In this document: piece after piece, positions 6,975-12,368 of the stretch
Layout of the letters: every line of letters starts with the position of its first letter
Position numbering within the stretch: position 1 is the stretch's first letter
Origin: Deltaproteobacteria bacterium
Lineage (GTDB): Bacteria > Desulfobacterota > DSM-4660 > Desulfatiglandales > B25-G16
NCBI GenBank assembly: GCA_018400255.1
Contig: JAGYMO010000217.1
Location: 1 to 12,368, forward strand
Length of the DNA stretch: 12,368 nucleotides
Direction of reading: 5' to 3'
Made by a program: the position numbers and the translations under genes
The notes under the pieces: model-generated
The model's database searches: none
What the model was told of the DNA's origin: nothing
What the model saw: only the letters and a program-made list of their open reading frames with translations

Positions 6975-7015
6975 AATACTTTAGTATTGACATTTTAACA
7001 TTAAATATATTATAA
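6975..7015 (+). promoter_or_regulatory. MarR gene promoter with overlapping palindromic operator
   Basis: The -35 box TTGACA (6987-6992, consensus) and the -10 box TTATAA (7010-7015) are 17 bases apart; TATAAG at 7011 is an 18-base alternative. The perfect palindrome AATACT-TT-AGTATT (6975-6988) overlaps the start of the -35 box, the usual place for a MarR dimer operator. A second inverted pair, GTTAAAAT (6954-6961) and ATTTTAAC (6992-6999), surrounds it. This suggests autoregulation by the adjacent MarR protein. Confidence 0.6.
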
Positions 7016-7043
7016 GCAAGATATAAGCAACGGAAAAGGTAGA

Positions 7044-7571
7044 ATGGTCGCCAATAATGAAGCACTGATAGATGAAATAGTAGCGGGAATTCGTAAGTTA
7101 AGAAGGCTCGTATACCATTATTACATAAAAGCAGCTAGGCAGTTCGGTCTCACCGAAACACAGGGAGATGTATTGAGAACTCTTCTTGCCTGCGGCTCAA
7201 TGTCGTCGGCTGACCTTAGCCGGCATCTCTTTATGACGCCTGCAAATATTACCGGCGTCATCGATCGCCTTGAGGTAAAAGCCCTGGTTGAGCGAATCCG
7301 GCAGAAGGCGGATCGCAGAGTGACTCTGATCAGCTTAACTGAAAGTGGGAAAATCCTCGCCAAACAACTACCCGACCCGATAGAAAATAAGCTCATCTCG
7401 GGATTGGAAAACCTCGACGCAGAGCAAGTTCAGTCTCTGGCTGGGGCTATGAACAAAATCATTGACCTCCTCGGTGCCGATGGAATCGACACTATACTTT
7501 CCGAATCTAATAGCGAGCATAAGCTATGGCGAAATAAAAACTATGTCGATTTCATTGCCTACTATGAATGA
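7044..7571 (+). CDS. MarR-family transcriptional regulator
   Basis: A 175-residue winged-helix dimeric regulator. Residues ~5-35 form the dimerisation helix. The helix-turn-helix follows: MSSADLSRHLFMTPANITGV (53-72) gives the two helices, and VIDRLEVKALVERI runs into the wing ADRRVTLISLTESGK (89-103) with the conserved D-R-R pair. The C-terminal ~110-175 completes the dimer interface and has a tail slightly longer than in typical 140-150-residue members. ATG 7044 is the first of the frame, with AAGGT four to seven bases before it. The gene lies 141 bases upstream of the betaine binding-protein gene in the same direction. MarR-type proteins controlling compatible-solute genes are known (CosR in Vibrio, EctR in methylotrophs, the GbsR/OpcR group in Bacillus), so a role as the locus repressor is a reasonable inference. 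The ligand or signal cannot be read. Confidence 0.92.
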   Translation: MVANNEALIDEIVAGIRKLRRLVYHYYIKAARQFGLTETQGDVLRTLLACGSMSSADLSRHLFMTPANITGVIDRLEVKALVERIRQKADRRVTLISLTESGKILAKQLPDPIENKLISGLENLDAEQVQSLAGAMNKIIDLLGADGIDTILSESNSEHKLWRNKNYVDFIAYYE

Positions 7572-7700
7572 TTGTTTATCATCAAAGGATACGTAAGCAA
7601 ATAATCAGTGGTTACCGCGGTTTCAAAAAGACTCCTATCAAAGCACAAAAGGGAGCCGCATAAATTCAATCAATATCATTTTACTCAATACAAAGTCAGG

Positions 7701-7707
7701 AAGGAGG
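7701..7707 (+). promoter_or_regulatory. Strong Shine-Dalgarno site fixing the binding-protein start
   Basis: AAGGAGG, five bases before ATG 7713. It decides against the in-frame GTG at 7608, which would put 35 polar residues in front of a clear signal peptide. Confidence 0.85.
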
Positions 7708-7712
7708 AGAAT

Positions 7713-8681
7713 ATGAGGAAAAGCAAGTGGTATTTCGTGGCAACTATTTTGATGGCTGTATTAGTCAGCGGGGGCGTAAGTAACGCTGAAGAGAGTGTAG
7801 TAATTGCTCAGCAAACATGGGATGGATCTATCGCTACAGCGCATGTCTTTAAATATGTATTGGAAAACAAGCTGAATATTCCAGCCGAGGTGAAGTCTAT
7901 TGGGCAGCCTCCAACCTGGGTAGCCCTCGACAAGGGCGACGGCAAGATCGACGTCAAAACAGAAATCTGGTGGCCTAATGAAGACGCATTCTACAAAAAA
8001 TATGTGGAAAAAAATAATACAGTGGAAACAAGCTTGCTATACGGCAATGCACCACAGGGCTGGGTGGTACCCACCTGGGTTGCAAAGAAATACAATATCA
8101 AAACATATAAGGATCTCATACCGCATGCCAAGCTTTTTGACATAAATGGTGATGGCAAAGGGGATCTCTGGTGCGGAGGCGGCGGCTGGTCATCCACTCA
8201 AATCACCAAAATCCAGATGAGAGACCTGGGCCTCGAGGAGCATTTCAGCCCACTGGTCCTTGAAGTATGGGTCTTTCTAGCTCAACTCAAAGAGGCCATG
8301 AGAAGGCACAAGGAGATTGCCTTTTACTACTGGGCCCCTGAATGGATCTGGGCAAAGTATGACTTGACATGGGTGGAGCTCCCTGAATGGGAGGAGTCCA
8401 AATGGAAATTTGTTCCAAAGAAACCGGAAGAAAGCAAGATAACATGCGGCTGGAGGTCGGCCAAGGTCTATACGGGCTATGGCACACACCTAAAAAAGAA
8501 GAGTAACAGAGCCTATAAATTCTTTAAAAATGTTTATATGCCTATGGAAGAACAGAGCGCCATGATCGCTGAACTAGCTGATATACCCGGCAATCCGCCA
8601 AAGCAGCCAACTGAAGTTGCAAAATGGTGGGTCAATAAGAACTCAAAGATTGTGGGTGATTGGCTGAAAGGGGTGCAGTAA
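7713..8681 (+). CDS. proX: Glycine betaine/proline ABC transporter, periplasmic binding protein (ProX/OpuAC type)
   Basis: A 322-residue precursor. Residues 1-25 are a Sec signal peptide (basic MRKSK, hydrophobic core, cleavage after SNA-25); there is no lipobox, so it is a free periplasmic protein. The mature part matches the OpuAC family, which captures quaternary-amine osmoprotectants through an aromatic cage. Aromatic candidates are W36 (QQTWDGS), W86/W87 (EIWWPNE) and W207/W211 (FYYWAPEWIW). DINGDGKGDL (143-152) resembles a calcium-binding loop and is typical of ProX proteins. The mature protein has only two cysteines, C154 and C245, which could pair in the oxidising periplasm. The ligand might be betaine, proline betaine, choline or a related solute; the sequence does not settle it. 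It is the first transport gene after the MarR regulator. The ATPase follows after 193 bases, so it may be translated or expressed at a higher level than the rest. Confidence 0.9.
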   Translation: MRKSKWYFVATILMAVLVSGGVSNAEESVVIAQQTWDGSIATAHVFKYVLENKLNIPAEVKSIGQPPTWVALDKGDGKIDVKTEIWWPNEDAFYKKYVEKNNTVETSLLYGNAPQGWVVPTWVAKKYNIKTYKDLIPHAKLFDINGDGKGDLWCGGGGWSSTQITKIQMRDLGLEEHFSPLVLEVWVFLAQLKEAMRRHKEIAFYYWAPEWIWAKYDLTWVELPEWEESKWKFVPKKPEESKITCGWRSAKVYTGYGTHLKKKSNRAYKFFKNVYMPMEEQSAMIAELADIPGNPPKQPTEVAKWWVNKNSKIVGDWLKGVQ

Positions 8682-8874
8682 AAGATAGCGGAGCTTTTTT
8701 GCTATGGGGATATGGGAAAAACCTATCACCCCCCGGTAATTCTTCTGAACATTGATCGCTTAATTAACCTTGTTCTCTGCCTGAGAAGAGAGTTGCGGCC
8801 CTTTGATTTCACAAGCTGAGTGACAAGGGCCTCACTATCGATTAGCCGTTAAGCCCTGCTAATGTGGAGTAAAT
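8682..8874 (+). other. Spacer between binding-protein and ATPase genes
   Basis: 193 bases without a gene. Just after the stop, ATAGC (8685-8689) and GCTAT (8701-8705) could form a hairpin with TTTTTT in its loop rather than after it, so it is not a proper terminator. A second possible stem, GGCCCTT (8797-8803) with AAGGGCC (8825-8831), lies nearer the ATPase. The spacer may allow partial termination or transcript processing that favours the binding protein. I see no clear promoter. Confidence 0.35.
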
Positions 8875-10074
8875 ATGAATCAAAAATCATCAACTAAAAT
8901 TCGTTGCGTTGATCTCTGGAAGGTATTCGGATCAAACCCAGAACGAGTTGTCGATCAATGGGCTACGTTTGATCAAAACATAACCAAGACTGAGCTACTG
9001 GATAAAACCGGGTGCGTGGTTGGAGTTAGGGATGCCTCATTGAACATAGCTGAGGGTGAAATATTTGTCCTTATGGGACTTTCAGGCAGCGGCAAATCAA
9101 CGCTTTTGAGGTGTGTCAATCGGCTTTATGAACCAACATATGGCAAAGTCTTTATCGATGATCAGGAGGTTACAAGCCTCTCCTTTCAAGAATTACGAAA
9201 TTTGAGAAGTAAAAAGACCGGCATGGTTTTTCAGCACTTCGCCCTTTTGCCGCATCGTCGTGTGATAGAGAATGTGGGGTACGGGCTGGAGATTCAGGGT
9301 GTCGGGAAGGCAAAGAGGGAATCAAAGGCTATGGAATCCCTTGAGCTTGTGGGCTTAAAGGGATGGGAGAAAAGCTATCCCCACGAGTTGAGCGGCGGCA
9401 TGCAGCAGCGAGTTGGATTGGCCCGAGCCCTGGCAACGGACCCCGAGATACTGCTCATGGACGAGGCATTTAGCGCGCTTGATCCTTTGATACGACGACA
9501 AATGCAGGATGAATTTATCAACCTCATAAAAGTCGTGAAAAAAACTATCGTATTTGTCACACATGATTTACAGGAGGCAATGAGACTCGCCAATCGTATC
9601 GCAGTAATGAAATTCGGCGCTATTCAACAAATAGCAGCCCCTTCGGAAATCGTGCTCCATCCAAAAACTGACTATGTGGCTGAATTCGTGCAAGACCTTC
9701 CCAAGGTAAAGTTCGTGACTGCAAAGGATATTATGGAGACACCTGACAAATGGATGGTAAAGCCCGAGTATTCCATCACGGAAATGACAAATAAGATGGA
9801 TCAAGAGGGCATCTGGTACGCATTCCTGGTAGATAAGAATCAAAACATTAAGGGCGTAGTTGATTATCGAATGCTTACCAATGGAAACGGTGATAAAAAT
9901 CTTAAAGCGGAAAAGCTGATCAGTGAATTTCCAAATGAACGCTCGGATACATTCCTGGAAAAACTTGTCTCTTTAGCCGCAAAATCCACCATCCCCATTG
10001 CCGTCACTGATAAACAAAACCGAATTAATGGCGTTATATCTCGGGAACGGCTGCTGGATACATTATCAACATAA
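8875..10074 (+). CDS. proV: Glycine betaine/proline ABC transporter ATPase with CBS domains (ProV/OpuAA type)
   Basis: A 399-residue cytoplasmic ATPase powering osmoprotectant uptake. The family-typical N-terminal leader (KIRCVDLWKVFG, 8-19) precedes the ABC domain: Walker A GLSGSGKST (68-76), Q-loop Gln120, signature LSGGMQQR (172-179), Walker B ILLMDEAFSALD (192-203) and the switch His230. All catalytic residues are present. From ~280 to the end is a tandem CBS pair, which in OpuA-type transporters senses ionic strength or binds cyclic di-AMP. Here it is the usual length and ends in the typical ISRERLL-type strand and helix. GGAG (8866-8869) five bases before the ATG supports the start. It is followed after 23 bases by the permease and is certainly co-transcribed with it. 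Confidence 0.95.
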   Translation: MNQKSSTKIRCVDLWKVFGSNPERVVDQWATFDQNITKTELLDKTGCVVGVRDASLNIAEGEIFVLMGLSGSGKSTLLRCVNRLYEPTYGKVFIDDQEVTSLSFQELRNLRSKKTGMVFQHFALLPHRRVIENVGYGLEIQGVGKAKRESKAMESLELVGLKGWEKSYPHELSGGMQQRVGLARALATDPEILLMDEAFSALDPLIRRQMQDEFINLIKVVKKTIVFVTHDLQEAMRLANRIAVMKFGAIQQIAAPSEIVLHPKTDYVAEFVQDLPKVKFVTAKDIMETPDKWMVKPEYSITEMTNKMDQEGIWYAFLVDKNQNIKGVVDYRMLTNGNGDKNLKAEKLISEFPNERSDTFLEKLVSLAAKSTIPIAVTDKQNRINGVISRERLLDTLST

Positions 10075-10097
10075 TTGAAAGAGGATGAAATAGAGAT

Positions 10098-10949
10098 ATG
10101 GGTTTTCCTGTCAAAATTCCAATCGGTAAGTGGATAGATCTCATGGTCATCTGGCTAACTGACAATTTCACCGCCGCATTTGACCTGATATCAAAGGTGG
10201 TTGGCTTCATATTGTTAAAAATAGATTTCTTTTTCAACTGGATCCCCTGGCCTATTTTCATTTGCGCCATTGTTGTTATCGCCTGGCTAATTTCCGGCAG
10301 GAAAGTAGCTATATTTTCTGCAATTTCCCTCTTTTTATTGGGATGCCTGGGTCTGTGGGCTGAGGGCATGAGTACCCTTGCACTCGTGACCACAGCGGTC
10401 TTTATCTCCGTTATCTTTGGCCTCCCTGCCGGTATCTTTGCCGCAAAAAACGAGAGGTTCAACGCCTTTTTACGTCCATTACTAGATGGAATGCAGACGA
10501 TTCCCAGCTTCGTCTACCTTATTCCGGCGATCATGTTCTTTGGGATAGGCAATGTGCCCGGCACTATGGCCACCGTTATATTCTCACTGCCTCCCATGGT
10601 TCGTCTCACCACCTTGGGGATTCAGCAGGTCGACGCTGAAGTCGTGGAGGCAGGTCACGCATTTGGCTCAACACCATGGCAATTGTTGGTTAAAATCCAG
10701 CTCCCTCTTGCACTTCCCTCGATCATGGCCGGAGTGAATCAAACTGTAATGATGGCCCTGTCTATGGTGGTAGTGGCAGCGATGATCGGCGCTGGTGGAC
10801 TGGGATATAAAATACTCTACAGCATTCAACGTGTTGACCTCGCCGTGGGCATTGAGGCTGGTTTGGGAATCCTCTTTATCGCCATGGTTCTCGATCGAAT
10901 TCTTCAGGGCATAACCAAGCGTGAGCAAAAGGCGATTCTAAGGCAATAG
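10098..10949 (+). CDS. proW: Glycine betaine/proline ABC transporter permease (ProW/OpuAB type)
   Basis: A 283-residue inner-membrane permease that forms the translocation path as a dimer. An amphipathic N-terminal region (1-45) is followed by membrane segments near 49-66, 70-87, 92-115, 133-150, 153-170, 212-234 and 250-268. The coupling EAA loop is EAGHAFGSTPWQLLVKIQLP (184-203) followed by LALPSIM, the site that contacts the ATPase. The conserved DGMQTIPSFVYLIP (130-143) and MIGAGGLG (229-236) are characteristic of the ProW group. The start ATG has only GAGGA about 12 bases upstream, so translation probably depends on the ATPase gene just before it. It ends the transport operon. Downstream, the region up to the convergent DUF3617 gene carries a possible hairpin (CGGGATT at 11001-11007 with AATCCC at 11023-11028) but no T-run. 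Confidence 0.94.
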   Translation: MGFPVKIPIGKWIDLMVIWLTDNFTAAFDLISKVVGFILLKIDFFFNWIPWPIFICAIVVIAWLISGRKVAIFSAISLFLLGCLGLWAEGMSTLALVTTAVFISVIFGLPAGIFAAKNERFNAFLRPLLDGMQTIPSFVYLIPAIMFFGIGNVPGTMATVIFSLPPMVRLTTLGIQQVDAEVVEAGHAFGSTPWQLLVKIQLPLALPSIMAGVNQTVMMALSMVVVAAMIGAGGLGYKILYSIQRVDLAVGIEAGLGILFIAMVLDRILQGITKREQKAILRQ

Positions 10950-11014
10950 GGTGTAATAAAAACCTGAGGAGCCCAAGAAGGAAGAGGCTATTGATCACGC
11001 CGGGATTCACCCCC

Positions 11015-11428
11015 TTAATCACAATCCCCGATGCGACGGCCGTCCATTTCGGTCGTAATATTCAGGTTTACGTGAGGCACTAACATCATCATTGTGCCTT
11101 TAAAACTATTTCCACTGTAAGTCACCGTGCCTGTTCCCTTTATTTTTCCACCTTCGCTTTCACATTCATGACTCCAGGTAACCGTATTACCGGTTATTTT
11201 TATATCCTCGATTTTACATTTCTCTCCCTGATACCCTGAACCTTTTGGGATAAAGTCCTCTTTCGAAAGGCACTGTGTCTGCGTCATCGGCGGCGTATCC
11301 ATCCCGGGCATTTGGTTTTTTACTGTAATTTCCCATAAACCCTCCTGCATGTTCAAGCCGGGAGCCGCAAAGCAAATTGATATACCAGCGAATAAAATAA
11401 ATGATGCGGCAAATAGTTTTCTTAACAT
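11015..11428 (-). CDS. DUF3617 family secreted protein
   Basis: A 137-residue precursor. The ATG at 11426-11428 is chosen because AGGAG (complement of 11434-11438) lies five bases upstream and it opens directly onto a signal peptide, MLRKLFAASFILFAGISICF, with cleavage near FA-A. An earlier in-frame ATG would prepend a charged stretch. The mature protein shows the DUF3617 pattern: GLWEITVKNQMPGM (30-43), the TQCLS segment (51-55), KCKIED (70-75), a WSHECES core (85-91) and the closing beta strands TGTVTYSGNSFKGTM (99-113). Four mature cysteines (53, 71, 89, 136) are spaced for two disulfides. DUF3617 proteins are periplasmic, beta-rich and of unknown function. It is convergent with the permease gene and divergent from the aminopeptidase gene, and has no evident tie to either. 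Confidence 0.85.
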   Translation of the reverse strand: MLRKLFAASFILFAGISICFAAPGLNMQEGLWEITVKNQMPGMDTPPMTQTQCLSKEDFIPKGSGYQGEKCKIEDIKITGNTVTWSHECESEGGKIKGTGTVTYSGNSFKGTMMMLVPHVNLNITTEMDGRRIGDCD

Positions 11429-11591
11429 GTATGCTCCTCTCTTCTTCTTCTTGACATATAGCCCCATACATTTCTATAGTTGACTCATCTAAGCACGGGG
11501 CTTCAGTAATCTATCAGGCCTCTATTTTTATTAGGCCACCAAGCCTTTATAGCTCAATAAATCACGAATAATCAATTAAAATAATACCATT

Positions 11592-12368
11592 ATGTTTAGT
11601 AAAGAAATATATATCGAGCGCCGCAATAAATTAAAGGAAAAGTTAAAAGGCGGAATAATCCTGTTTTTAGGAAATAAGGAGACGGCCTTTAATTATTCCG
11701 ACAACACTTATCATTTCCGCCAGGATAGCTCATTCCTATATTTTTTTGGGCTTGACTTGCCAGACTTAGCCGGATTGATTGACCTGGACTCCGGGGAGGA
11801 ATATCTGTTCGGTGATGATTTTACCCTGGATGATATTATCTGGATGGGACCTCAGCCGAGCATAAAAAATCTTGCATCGAAAATAGGAATAGAAAAGACC
11901 GGATCATTAACACAACTGTACAGATGGCTCCTCAATGCAAAAAACCAGGGAAGAAAAATACATGTCCTTCCTTTCTACCGTGGGGATACCATTATTCAGT
12001 TCAGCAGCCTCTTGAATATACCGCATACGGAGGCCGAACGCTTTATTTCTCTTGATTTAATAAAGGCGGTGATTGATTTACGGTCTGTAAAAGATCAGTA
12101 TGAAATAGAAGAGCTGCTAAAGGCATCAGCAATAGGCTATGAGATGCATGTCACTGCCATGAAAATGGCCATGCCTGGTATTCACGAGCAGAAAATAGCC
12201 GGTACCATAGAAGGAATAGCCCTGGCACATGGATCAATGCTCTCTTTCCCGGTTATAGTTTCTCAAAACGGCCAAACCCTTCATAATCACAGTCACGACA
12301 ACATGCTTCAGGAAGGCAGATTAATGATAACTGATGCAGGTGCCGAAACAAACATGCACTATGCCAGT
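11592..12368 (+). CDS. Xaa-Pro aminopeptidase, M24 family (partial, cut by window end)
   Basis: The first 259 codons of an open frame that reaches the window edge with no stop. The N-terminal domain (AMP_N type) begins MFSKEIYIERRNKLKEKL and contains GGIILFLGN, YHFRQDSSFLYFFGL (40-54) and IDLDSGEEYLF. A linker IDLRSVKDQYEIEEL then leads into the catalytic pita-bread domain, with FPVIVSQNGQTLHNHSHDN (219-237) carrying the substrate-binding His residues and the first metal ligand in ITDAGAE (246-252). The remaining metal ligands lie beyond the window. The enzyme removes N-terminal residues that precede proline, using a dinuclear metal centre, in the cytosol. No Shine-Dalgarno sequence precedes ATG 11592, where the DNA is nearly all A and T, so the start rests on the family's N-terminus. 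It is divergent from the DUF3617 gene. Confidence 0.9.
   Translation, partial: MFSKEIYIERRNKLKEKLKGGIILFLGNKETAFNYSDNTYHFRQDSSFLYFFGLDLPDLAGLIDLDSGEEYLFGDDFTLDDIIWMGPQPSIKNLASKIGIEKTGSLTQLYRWLLNAKNQGRKIHVLPFYRGDTIIQFSSLLNIPHTEAERFISLDLIKAVIDLRSVKDQYEIEELLKASAIGYEMHVTAMKMAMPGIHEQKIAGTIEGIALAHGSMLSFPVIVSQNGQTLHNHSHDNMLQEGRLMITDAGAETNMHYAS

Noticed and set aside
7614..7621. ACCGCGGT palindrome upstream of the binding-protein gene as an operator
   Set aside because: It is only 8 bp, with no extension of the symmetry and no resemblance to the palindrome at the MarR promoter.
7608..7712. N-terminal extension of the binding protein from GTG 7608
   Set aside because: It would bury the signal peptide behind 35 polar residues, and AAGGAGG points to ATG 7713.
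11461..11537. GCCCC/GGGGC (11461-11501) and GGCCT/AGGCC (11517-11537) inverted pairs between the divergent genes as a riboswitch or terminator
   Set aside because: Stems are only five bases with loops of 31 and 11 and no matching known architecture; this is likely chance.

Overview
The window looks like a bacterial chromosome segment, Gram-negative by inference. It has a periplasmic binding protein with a Sec signal peptide and no lipobox, a periplasmic DUF3617 protein, and ordinary Shine-Dalgarno sites. The gene content would fit a Desulfobacterota-like (former deltaproteobacterial) or related environmental lineage, but no marker gene here fixes the taxonomy. No rRNA, tRNA, CRISPR array or intact transposase was seen, and no gene-free stretch exceeds about 220 bases.

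Left block (1-4158). A 46-bp sequence with an internal palindrome lies at 2-47 and again, perfectly inverted, at 4113-4158. Between the copies is a visibly AT-richer three-gene set, all on the + strand: a small DUF202 membrane protein, a 660-residue fusion of a SAM-dependent methyltransferase and a D-Ala-D-Ala-ligase-like ATP-grasp domain, and a DHA2-type MFS exporter whose start overlaps the fusion gene's stop (TAATG). The plausible reading is a compact cassette that makes a methylated, amide-ligated small molecule and exports it. Its ends resemble IS200/IS605-type hairpin ends. This is the most likely undescribed system in the window.

Middle (4159-6802). A hairpin-rich non-coding strip at 4191-4258 is followed on the minus strand by a class II CPD photolyase and, upstream of it in the same direction, a small FMN-type split-barrel (PNPOx-like) protein. 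Diverging from these is a conserved small protein of unknown function (6533-6802), preceded by a perfect TATAAT box.

Right-centre (6975-10949). This is an osmoprotection locus. A MarR-family regulator has a perfect palindrome overlapping its own -35 box. It is followed by a periplasmic glycine-betaine/proline-type binding protein (ProX/OpuAC), an ATPase with tandem CBS domains (ProV/OpuAA), and a permease (ProW/OpuAB). The binding protein precedes the ATPase with a long spacer, and the regulator probably controls the set.

Right end (11015-12368). A minus-strand secreted DUF3617 protein and a divergent Xaa-Pro aminopeptidase (M24 family). The aminopeptidase has no in-frame stop and runs off the window edge.
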